Of a DNA stretch of 39,490 nucleotides, positions 33,424 to 39,490 are shown one piece after another (position 1 is the first letter of the stretch; each line of letters starts with the position of its first letter). Source of the stretch: Rhodopirellula sp. (GTDB lineage Bacteria; Planctomycetota; Planctomycetia; Pirellulales; Pirellulaceae). The stretch lies in contig NZHC01000027.1 in the NCBI GenBank assembly GCA_002689655.1, forward strand, positions 1 through 39,490, written 5' to 3'. Under the pieces are notes generated by a model that saw nothing but the letters and a program-made list of their open reading frames with translations, had not been told where the DNA came from and searched no databases. The translations under genes and the position numbers were made by a program.

Positions 33424-34884
33424 CTATCGCCATTCGCTGCACCAGTCCTTTGTGTGGACCCCACTTCGGATCCGCCATTCTCGCAACTCGTTCAGCATTT
33501 CATCTTTCATGTTCTTATTCGCTGGATCGTCCCATAGGTTATTCAACTCGTCGGGATCAGCGACCAAATCGAACAATTGCCCGTGGGGTTCATCTAGAAA
33601 ATGAACCAGCTTGTGAGTTTTACTGCGTACCATCGTCATGAATTCACATCCCGTCAGTACTGCGTCTTTGACCTGCTCGCAGTAAACATATTCTCGACCC
33701 GCAAAATCGTCTGTCGTTTTAGGATTTAGCGCGGGGTTCAGGGACGTTGCTTCCCAGTCGTCCGGTGGTGTGATCCCAGCCCACTCGAGGATGGTGGGGC
33801 CGAGGTCCATCTGCTGAACCATGGATGAGATAACGCGGGAATCCCCAAATTTGCCTGGCGCCCATATGATCATCGGGACGCGAGTGATTTGTTCGTACAT
33901 GGTCCACTTCTGGCTATGCCCGTGGTCGGTCAGGCAATCACCGTGGTCACTGGTAAAGATCAAGATCGAGTTGTCCAGATAACCTTTGCGTTCCAAGGCA
34001 TCAACGATCTCACCGACCTTCTCATCGATCATCGTGACGTTAGCCAGATAATAAGCCCGCTGTCGATGTCGTTGCTCGTGGCTAGGCTTCAAATCCATGA
34101 TCACCGAATCATGATCGATCTCTTGGTTGTGAACACGCAGTTCCTTTAATGCTGGGGGCTGGCTGGCCAGTTCCTCTTCTGTCACTTCCAACAAAGGAAG
34201 CTCTTTCTGCAGGTAAGGCTCTGCGTAGCGTTGGATCGGATCATAAGGTGGATGTGGACCCGGAAACCCGATTTGCAAAAACAGGGGTTTCATCTTGGGC
34301 TTGTTTTCGATCCACCAAGTCGCCATGTCGCCCACGAACACATCAGGATGTGTGTCCTCGGGCAACTCCCATTCGAAAGCTCCCAAGGCGGAGTCGTAAT
34401 CAGATCGCTTGCGGTATTGTTCGCGCTGTTGTTTTACCAAGCCTCGATAACGCAGCGCGCGATCCCATTCATCAAAATAGTAACGGCCTTCCAGATAACG
34501 GTCTTTGTTTTCCACCACAAAGCGTTCATGGAACCCCAATTCGGTTTGAAAAGGCCACGAATGCATCTTGCCAATGTTGGTGCAGTAGTAGCCTGAATCA
34601 TTCAAATACTGAATCCAACTTCGACGCCACGAATCGGCATTCTTCAGAATACCCGTCGTATGGGGATAGTAGCCTTTGAAAAGACTGGCGCGGGCTGCTG
34701 CACAGGATGCTGCAGTCACATGACATTGTTCGAATGAAATACCCTCGCGTACCAGACGATCTAAATTGGGTGTGTCCATGTGGTCATAGCCCAGACCAGC
34801 GATCGTATCGTACCGCTGCTGGTCCGTAATAATGAAAATAATATTGGGACGATCATCATTTGGGACGGGTTGGTGGACGAACAT
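33424..34884 (-). CDS. S1 sulfatase with CAAAR active-site motif, no signal peptide
   Basis: The 486-residue protein is an alkaline-phosphatase-fold sulfatase. Metal ligands are in NIIFIITDQQRYD (Asp21, Gln22) and IFTSDHGDCLTDHG, and GKMHSWPFQ and GFPGPHPPYDP are typical of S1 enzymes. The catalytic Cys61 lies in TAASCAAARASLFKG; the core is C-A-A-A-R where most sulfatases have C-x-P-S-R. C-x-A-x-R is still within the formylglycine-generating enzyme's motif. There is no signal peptide: the protein starts MFVHQPVPNDDRPNII, so it may be cytosolic, unlike the first sulfatase. The ATG at 34884 is well placed. It is divergent from the hydroxy-acid dehydrogenase gene. Substrate is unknown. Confidence 0.86.
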   Translation of the reverse strand: MFVHQPVPNDDRPNIIFIITDQQRYDTIAGLGYDHMDTPNLDRLVREGISFEQCHVTAASCAAARASLFKGYYPHTTGILKNADSWRRSWIQYLNDSGYYCTNIGKMHSWPFQTELGFHERFVVENKDRYLEGRYYFDEWDRALRYRGLVKQQREQYRKRSDYDSALGAFEWELPEDTHPDVFVGDMATWWIENKPKMKPLFLQIGFPGPHPPYDPIQRYAEPYLQKELPLLEVTEEELASQPPALKELRVHNQEIDHDSVIMDLKPSHEQRHRQRAYYLANVTMIDEKVGEIVDALERKGYLDNSILIFTSDHGDCLTDHGHSQKWTMYEQITRVPMIIWAPGKFGDSRVISSMVQQMDLGPTILEWAGITPPDDWEATSLNPALNPKTTDDFAGREYVYCEQVKDAVLTGCEFMTMVRSKTHKLVHFLDEPHGQLFDLVADPDELNNLWDDPANKNMKDEMLNELREWRIRSGVHTKDWCSEWR

Positions 34885-35325
34885 GAATTGTTATCTACCT
34901 TTCGGGCGTGCGTGTTGGCGGTAGTGCGCTGGTGCGAAATCCGTTCTGATAACTTAGAGCGTCGAAGCCAATCGAAACAGCTGACTGGCAGGCCGGAAAA
35001 ATAGTGTCACGCAATCAAGAAGAAATGCCTGGCAAGCGTCGAACACCTGCGGTGATTCGCAAATACCCTACCCGGTGGTTGTGGAATTACGCCAAATCGG
35101 GCTCAAATTTTGGATCGTTTGCCGGTGAAAATGATGACTCCTGAGTCCATCCGTTGGCTGGCATATCCTGAAGCAATCACAGGTGCGGTGACTTGTCCAT
35201 GCGTTGTTAGCACATGGGTAACTGGTGGTGTTTTTCACCGATGCGGGATAACATACGGATCACAAGAGCCGGCACCTGAACGCTTGGTGCGACAGAAAAA
35301 GAGTGGATCACGAAAACAAACCGTC
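34885..35325. other. Divergent intergenic region, sulfatase / alpha-hydroxy-acid dehydrogenase
   Basis: Presumed promoters of both genes lie here but none is clear. The frame of the downstream gene reaches back to 35110 without conserved features. Confidence 0.45.
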
Positions 35326-36474
35326 ATGACAGATTTCTTTGACTCCCGATATCCTTCGATCGAGCATCTTCGCCAACGAGCCAGAAAGCGGATGCCTCGC
35401 TTTGCGTTTGAATATCTTGAGGGTGGTTGTTTTTCTGAGGTGAATCTCCAACGCAATACCGATGAAATCCGCCAGATCCAACTTCGGCCTTATTACTTGC
35501 GTGATTATGCGGGGTCGAATCTGGACACCGAGTTGTTTGGGCAAACCAGAAGTGCGCCGTTCGGTATTGCTCCGATTGGGTTGCAAGGAATGATGTGGCC
35601 CAAAGCGACTGAATATCTGGCACAGGCAGCTTTCGCTGAGAATGTGCCCTTCATCCTCAGCACGGTCGCGACTGCGAGTATCGAAACCGTGTCCAAAATT
35701 ACCGAGGGGAATTTCTGGTTCCAACTTTACCATCCGGTAGAAGATGAATTGAGGGATAAACTGCTCGATCGCGCTTCTTCCGCAGGATGTCAGGTGCTGG
35801 TTATTTTGGCCGATACACCTACATTCGCCTGGCGGCCCAAGGAGATCCGCAACGGACTTTCCATCCCTCCCAAAATGACTTTGCGAAACATTGCGCAGAT
35901 GACAACTCGACCTGCATGGGCTTTGGGGCAGCTAGCCGCTGGGGTGCCGGAGTTCAAAACCATGAAGCCTTACATTCCCAAGGGGCTCAACATGAAGCAT
36001 TTGGGACTTTTTATGAATAAAACGTTTTCTGGCAGACTGAACGCGAAAAAGATTGAAGCAATCAGGGAACGATGGAAAGGCAAGCTGGTCGTGAAGGGGA
36101 TTGTGAACGAAGAAGATGCTGAGAAAGCGATCTCTCTGGGAGTAGACGGCATCATCGCGTCCAATCACGGTGGACGACAATTGGATAACGGGCAGTCGAC
36201 CATTCAGCCGATGACAGAGTTGGCAAAGAAATTTGGCGATCAAACAACGCTGATGATTGACAGCGGATTGAGATCAGGACCGGATATCGCTAACGCACTG
36301 GCGAGTGGCGCAAAATTCTGTTTCATGGGGCGGTCTTTTATGTATGGTGTCGGGGCACTCGGCAAGAATGGAGGGCATCACACGATTTCAATGCTTAAAC
36401 GGCAGGTGCAACAGGTGATGGAACAACTGGCCTGTGAGCGAACGCAAGATTTTCCCAAACACTTGATCAAGTGA
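35326..36474 (+). CDS. FMN-dependent alpha-hydroxy-acid dehydrogenase (L-lactate dehydrogenase-like)
   Basis: The 382-residue TIM-barrel flavoprotein oxidises an alpha-hydroxy acid such as L-lactate or glycolate to the keto acid. The N-terminal PRFAFEYLEGG holds the substrate Tyr, and FMN-binding parts are visible: GIAPIGLQGMMWPKAT, FQLYHPVEDE, the catalytic His281 in IIASNHGGRQLDN, and MIDSGLRSGPDIANALASGAKFCFMGRSFMYG. The loop usually reading GxRExDxRNG reads FAWRPKEIRNG, so the substrate may differ from lactate. The frame extends 72 codons upstream, but the ATG at 35326 (MTDFFDSRYPS) matches the family start. Membrane attachment is not evident. Confidence 0.91.
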   Translation: MTDFFDSRYPSIEHLRQRARKRMPRFAFEYLEGGCFSEVNLQRNTDEIRQIQLRPYYLRDYAGSNLDTELFGQTRSAPFGIAPIGLQGMMWPKATEYLAQAAFAENVPFILSTVATASIETVSKITEGNFWFQLYHPVEDELRDKLLDRASSAGCQVLVILADTPTFAWRPKEIRNGLSIPPKMTLRNIAQMTTRPAWALGQLAAGVPEFKTMKPYIPKGLNMKHLGLFMNKTFSGRLNAKKIEAIRERWKGKLVVKGIVNEEDAEKAISLGVDGIIASNHGGRQLDNGQSTIQPMTELAKKFGDQTTLMIDSGLRSGPDIANALASGAKFCFMGRSFMYGVGALGKNGGHHTISMLKRQVQQVMEQLACERTQDFPKHLIK

Positions 36475-36569
36475 AGTGGCTCGGTTAACGGAAAGCACCA
36501 GTCGCTACCAGTGGGATGGTCCTACCGTTTGAAGACCAGCAAACCGACCGCTTGCCACGCTATGCCAAT

Positions 36570-36594
36570 TGGATGCAGAAAACTGGATGCAGAA
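36570..36594. repeat. Short 14-bp-period duplication
   Basis: TGGATGCAGAA occurs at 36570-36580 and 36584-36594, between the convergent stops of the dehydrogenase and DUF2203 genes. Confidence 0.8.
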
Positions 36595-36696
36595 GGTCAA
36601 TACGATGCGCAAGGCCAATTGCACGGTTGTGCCGGCAACGCTTCGAAGGCGTCATTCAAGTGGTCTTAAGTCTTACTGTGCGGGATAAACCACAGC

Positions 36697-37155
36697 TCAC
36701 CGTGTGACTTGTTTTTCGAGCTTTCGACGTGCCGACGCAGGCTCGCCCATCTCATGCCAATACTCGACCCCGTCGTCACCGGGGTGCCAGCAAAGACAGA
36801 CCGCTCGGCGATTGATGACGGCCGGAAAATCGACTGAAGCGTTGAAGGGGATGTGAGGCTCCACGCCGAGCGCGTTCAATTCCCGCACACAAGCCTCAAA
36901 CTGTTGCTCTTCGCCCTGCATCGATCCTCGAATGTCGGCTAGCTCTTCCTGATACTCGGGCTGATCGGTGCTGTCCTGAAGTTGATCGATCACACTCAGT
37001 CGCTCGCGTTGCCGCTGCACGGTTTTGTGCAGCCGCTCCATGTCGGCCACGATCCTTCTGACCAGAGGCAACGTGGCGGTTGCTGTCTCCACCGTGAATG
37101 GCTCACCAACTTTCGATGGCGAGTGTTCGTCGGAGTTCTGGATTGCGCGGACCAT
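36697..37155 (-). CDS. DUF2203 family protein
   Basis: The 152-residue protein matches DUF2203: an N-terminal helix of the form FTVETATATLPLVRRIVADM, a helical middle (VQRQRERLSV, YQEELADIRGSM) and the closing block FNASVDFPAVINRRAVCLCWHPGDDGVEYWHEMGEP. The function is unknown; members are small cytosolic proteins found in many phyla. It converges with the dehydrogenase gene. The ATG at 37153-37155 gives MVRAIQNSDEHS, a few residues longer than typical starts. Confidence 0.9.
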   Translation of the reverse strand: MVRAIQNSDEHSPSKVGEPFTVETATATLPLVRRIVADMERLHKTVQRQRERLSVIDQLQDSTDQPEYQEELADIRGSMQGEEQQFEACVRELNALGVEPHIPFNASVDFPAVINRRAVCLCWHPGDDGVEYWHEMGEPASARRKLEKQVTR

Positions 37156-37490
37156 AATAATTCAGTTGGCTCAGGGACAGTCTTGAGAAATTCTGGGTGG
37201 ACTGGATAAAGTACGTGACGCGTTTCGAACCGAAAATGCAATGGATTGTCAGAACAGACCTCGCATGTTCGTCACTCTGCGATTGATAGCACTATAGGCC
37301 TCCTTCAATAGGACGAAAGTGACAGGGAAACGGTTCTATCAATCGGGTGCTCGTCGGAATGATTTCGGAATGTCACCTCAAAACGTGCGGTTGCCTCAAT
37401 GTTTGATGATACGCCGAGGAGCAGGAGCGGCAAGGTGGCGCGATTGCGAAAAAGCTCGAACAAGTGTCCAGTCGTGGCTTAGCGGTTAGT

Positions 37491-37513
37491 CCCAAAGCTT
37501 GCCCCGCTTTGGG
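37491..37513. other. Perfect hairpin next to a G-run
   Basis: CCCAAAGC (37491-37498) pairs exactly with GCTTTGGG (37506-37513) around TTGCCCC, and is followed by AGGGGGGGCG. The loop's CCCC could instead pair with that G-run, so two folds are possible. Confidence 0.5.
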
Positions 37514-37653
37514 AGGGGGGGCGAATACTTCTGGAAATGACGAGAAAAACAGCAACTGCACTAAATGCTTGCAAAACGACGTTTTTTTGGAGAGTGGAGG
37601 CCCGTTATGCCGGTTCAAAGGTCAGAAATCGCTACTTGTCAAGTCGTATTTCC

Positions 37654-37681
37654 TTGACGCGCACTTTTTTTGGCATAGAGT
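37654..37681 (+). promoter_or_regulatory. Candidate sigma-70 promoter of csrA
   Basis: TTGACG (37654-37659) and TAGAGT (37676-37681) are separated by 16 bases, about 170 bases upstream of the csrA start. It is the best promoter-like site in this gap. Confidence 0.4.
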
Positions 37682-37767
37682 TGAGGGTGTAAGGAAGAGC
37701 GGGTTCATAATGGAAATGTCTCGCGAGAACAACCGGCCTACGTGGCGGTGATTCCAGGACCAGAAGA

Positions 37768-37799
37768 ACAGTACGGTTCCTGCCACCCTAGAACACTGT
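37768..37799 (+). promoter_or_regulatory. Leader hairpin in csrA 5' untranslated region
   Basis: ACAGT/ACTGT and GTTC/GAAC pair around an 11-base loop, with ACG bulged out. Downstream, AAAGGACTGGAAC just before the ATG contains two GGA motifs overlapping the ribosome binding site, as expected for CsrA autoregulation. This is inference. Confidence 0.35.
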
Positions 37800-37848
37800 A
37801 GGCACATTGAAATCGAATTGAATCGGGCCGGTTAGAAAGGACTGGAAC

Positions 37849-38043
37849 ATGTTAGTTTTATCAAGAAAGAAAAACGAAAGTATTGTCATCAACAACGACA
37901 TCAAGATTGTCGTGGTAGAGATTCGCGGTGACAAAGTACGGTTAGGTGTAGAGGCGCCTCGTGAGGTGCCCGTGCATCGTCGGGAAGTCTACGACGCCAT
38001 TCAGCGAAGTTTGGAGTCTGGTGACGCGCCGGTCGAGTCCTAG
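37849..38043 (+). CDS. csrA: Carbon storage regulator CsrA
   Basis: CsrA is a small dimeric RNA-binding protein that binds GGA motifs near ribosome binding sites and controls translation of many mRNAs. The 64-residue sequence has the canonical form, starting [14 protein letters not shown], with the RNA-contact residues Leu4 and Arg44 ([12 protein letters not shown]) conserved. GAAAGGA at 37835-37841 is a good ribosome binding site and itself carries GGA, so CsrA may repress its own translation. No flagellar genes or FliW are nearby. Tandem repeats begin right after the stop. Confidence 0.97.
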   Translation: MLVLSRKKNESIVINNDIKIVVVEIRGDKVRLGVEAPREVPVHRREVYDAIQRSLESGDAPVES

Positions 38044-38181
38044 ACGCCGGTCGGAATTTGCCGGTTGGAATTTGCCGGTTGGGAGAAGACCCGACGGTTG
38101 CGGTTGGCAGTCAGCAGAATTGCCGATCCGAATTGACAACCAGAAGTGCCGAACAGAATTGACAACGAGAACTGGCGACCG
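38044..38181. repeat. Two tandem duplications after csrA (14 bp and 26 bp)
   Basis: TCGGAATTTGCCGG (38051-38064) and TTGGAATTTGCCGG (38065-38078) are adjacent and start 7 bases past the csrA stop. A diverged 26-bp pair, each beginning GAATTGACAAC, follows at 38130-38155 and 38156-38181. Confidence 0.85.
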
Positions 38182-38201
38182 GCAGCGATTACTCTTCTGC
38201 G

Positions 38202-38272
38202 CCCCCGATAGTCGTTTGAACGGCGAGTGTTTGATCACCGCAATTCGGCAGGTATTCGGGGGTTCTTTTTTT
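38202..38272 (+). terminator. Probable intrinsic terminator of csrA
   Basis: CCCCCGA (38202-38208) pairs with TCGGGGG (38256-38262), extended by TA/TA past a bulge, and is followed by TTCTTTTTTT. The loop is long (about 47 bases) and may itself fold. Confidence 0.5.
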
Positions 38273-38436
38273 GCAGTGTGGTTTCTTGGCGAGTTTCGTT
38301 GTGGATGGGCGGCATCCAACGAGTTGAGATGTTTTGATTGAACCCTTGACGAGTTTGGCATCTCTTAGGTAAAACCCCCATTCGCCAGTGAGGTTTACTC
38401 AAATTTTGGGTCCACATTGTCGAATACAAGTTAGAC

Positions 38437-38509
38437 GGCCCCTTCGTCTAGCGGTCTAGGACACCGCCCTTTCACGGCGGTAACACGGGTTCGAGTCCCG
38501 TAGGGGTCA
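38437..38509 (+). tRNA. tRNA-Glu (anticodon UUC)
   Basis: The cloverleaf is complete: acceptor stem GGCCCCT/AGGGGTC, D arm with GTCTAGCGGTCTAGGAC, anticodon stem CCGCC/GGCGG around CTTTCAC (UUC), and T arm CGGGTTCGAGTCCCG. The discriminator is A at 38509 and CCA is not encoded. An intrinsic terminator follows 6 bases later, and an integrase gene lies 180 bases downstream. Confidence 0.97.
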
Positions 38510-38514
38510 CTTCG

Positions 38515-38542
38515 AAAGCCAGCGTTTAACGCTGGCTTTTTT
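38515..38542 (+). terminator. Rho-independent terminator of tRNA-Glu
   Basis: AAAGCCAGCG (38515-38524) pairs perfectly with CGCTGGCTTT (38530-38539) around TTTAA, and six T follow. Confidence 0.93.
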
Positions 38543-38689
38543 CGTTTGAATACGTGATTTGCTGCGTTTTTACGGTGTTTCAGCGGTTTCCTGTTTTTGT
38601 GTGGTGAGATCAAACGAGTACAGAATAGCAGTCAGTTGTTCGCTGAGAGGTACACATCGAGGTACACAAAAAAGCAAAGAGGCAACGCG

Positions 38690-39490
38690 ATGGCAATTCA
38701 AGCTCTGAAAGATCGCAGCGGATTTCAGATTCGTATCAACTACAACCAACAGCGGTTGGTTATCTACCTGGGGAAAGCCACCAAGAAGCAAGCGATTCAA
38801 TTCGAGCGTAACTTGCAGAGGCTGTTCATTGGCAAAGCAGCAGGTGTGACCATGGAGCCGGATCTGGCTTTATGGCTCGCTGGCTTGTCGGATCCTCTCC
38901 ACGACAAGATCGCCCAAAAAGGATTGGTCGCTCCACGTGATCCCAAGGTGCATGAGATCACTTGGCTTGATGCGGTGTCCCGATTCAACAAGGAGTTCTC
39001 GGGCAAGCGTTCGACGGCACTCCAGCATGCCCAATGCCAGCGTGACTTCAACGCATTTCTACGGCTTCAGGGTCGGTCTGATGCCATGCTCCATGAGATC
39101 ACTCGTGGTGATGCAAAGGCGTTCGAGGGGTACCTGGTCAATCGCAGAACGCCGTGCTTGGCAAAGGCGACCGTCCGAAAAAAATGCTCGCGAGTGAAGC
39201 AGGTGTTTAAGTGGGGAATACTCAACAAATACATCGAGGAAAACCCTCTCGATGAGGTTAGGACGGCGTCCGTTGCTAATAAGACGACTTACGTTGAAGT
39301 GCCCAGTGTGAAGATTCATGGCATTCTGAGAAAGATCGAGTGCCCAGATGCCAGAATGGTGCTCGCACTCTGTCGTTTTGGTGGTTTTCGCTACAACGAG
39401 ACAGCTGTAAATACGTGGGAAGAGTGCGTGGATCTCGAGGGCGGGCAGTTAACCATTAAGTCCAATAAAACACCGCCAGTTCGAAGTTGC
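38690..39490 (+). CDS. Tyrosine recombinase / integrase (C-terminus beyond the window)
   Basis: An open frame of 267 codons runs from the ATG at 38690 to the window edge without a stop. The N-terminus (MAIQALKDRSGFQIRINYN, then LGKATKKQAIQFERNLQRL) is the DNA-arm-type domain of planctomycete integrases, followed by LALWLAGLSDPLHDKIAQKGLV, a core-binding SAM-like region (FNKEFSGKRSTALQHAQ ... ITRGDAKAFEGYL ... VRKKCSRVKQVFKWGI) and the start of the catalytic domain. Arg234 in CRFGGFRYNE is the first catalytic Arg; the other catalytic residues and the Tyr would lie beyond the edge. AAGAGG at 38677-38682 is a possible ribosome binding site. Position 180 bases downstream of tRNA-Glu fits a gene at the end of an integrated element. 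Confidence 0.9.
   Translation, partial: MAIQALKDRSGFQIRINYNQQRLVIYLGKATKKQAIQFERNLQRLFIGKAAGVTMEPDLALWLAGLSDPLHDKIAQKGLVAPRDPKVHEITWLDAVSRFNKEFSGKRSTALQHAQCQRDFNAFLRLQGRSDAMLHEITRGDAKAFEGYLVNRRTPCLAKATVRKKCSRVKQVFKWGILNKYIEENPLDEVRTASVANKTTYVEVPSVKIHGILRKIECPDARMVLALCRFGGFRYNETAVNTWEECVDLEGGQLTIKSNKTPPVRSC

Larger units (their letters stand above)
37156..37848. other. Intergenic region upstream of csrA
   Basis: Over these 693 bases I see a strong hairpin (37491-37513), a promoter candidate (37654-37681), and a leader hairpin (37768-37799). Frames here have no convincing motifs. Confidence 0.5.

Noticed and set aside
37464-37751. 95-codon plus-strand frame upstream of csrA
   Set aside because: Composition and lack of motifs suggest chance; it spans the hairpin and the csrA promoter candidate.
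38346-38371. TTGACG with TAGGTA as a tRNA-Glu promoter
   Set aside because: The spacer is only about 14 bases, too short for a standard sigma-70 promoter.
38431-38613. Minus-strand 60-residue frame containing PYGTRTRVTAVKG
   Set aside because: It is the antisense of tRNA-Glu and its terminator, a common false gene.

Overview
The window reads as chromosomal DNA of a planctomycete, most likely of the Pirellulaceae type. Pointers are two secreted- or cytoplasmic-type S1 sulfatases, a PQQ-type beta-propeller protein with the planctomycete QWRGPNRD start, a beta-helix protein of the NosD type, a UvrC-half nuclease, a MoxR/DUF58/transglutaminase operon, a Kv channel with a C-terminal zinc ribbon, and an integrase whose N-terminal region matches the planctomycete tyrosine-recombinase style. 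Gene density is moderate, intergenic gaps are long, and Shine-Dalgarno sequences are present only at some genes. This assignment is inference from gene content; no 16S gene is present.

Layout. 1-4.3 kb: DUF2461 protein (-), glutamine-dependent NAD synthetase NadE (+), family 9 glycosyltransferase (-). 4.4-9.9 kb, all +: S46 dipeptidyl-peptidase, pterin-4a-carbinolamine dehydratase, a UvrC-like GIY-YIG nuclease lacking the second nuclease domain, and a PQQ-like beta-propeller protein ending in a clear intrinsic terminator. 10.1-16.1 kb: N-acetylglucosamine-6-sulfatase-like enzyme (-), secreted beta-helix protein (+), secreted esterase and XseA (-). 16.2-18.1 kb: DapF (-) and Apt (+), divergent. 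18.4-22.1 kb: an unusual voltage-gated-type potassium channel (-), a 1.28-kb stretch without a recognisable gene, a PilZ-like membrane-anchored protein (+). 21.5-27.1 kb, all -: a tight operon moxR - DUF58 - tgpA-like transglutaminase - cmk, the last three joined by ATGA overlaps. 27.7-30.2 kb (-): mercuric-reductase-like flavoprotein with its TVP38/TMEM64 membrane partner. 30.7-34.9 kb (-): secreted M13 metallopeptidase and a second sulfatase with a C-A-A-A-R active-site motif. 35.3-38.0 kb: FMN-dependent alpha-hydroxy-acid dehydrogenase (+), DUF2203 protein (-), CsrA (+). 38.4 kb to the end: tRNA-Glu(UUC), its terminator, and a tyrosine integrase cut by the window edge, i.e. probably the left end of an integrated element.

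Two layers stand out. First, most genes are housekeeping or degradative (NAD, DAP, adenine salvage, CMP kinase, repair, peptidases, sulfatases), with no single pathway tying the window together. Second, short perfect or near-perfect tandem repeats, often with a 15-bp period, recur in the gaps and repeatedly sit at or just after stop codons (DUF2461, pterin dehydratase, flavoprotein, second sulfatase, csrA). In the flavoprotein three copies have been translated into a basic C-terminal tail. I consider this repeat habit, the potassium channel with a roughly 128-residue insertion before its pore helix, and the integrase beside tRNA-Glu the most interesting items.
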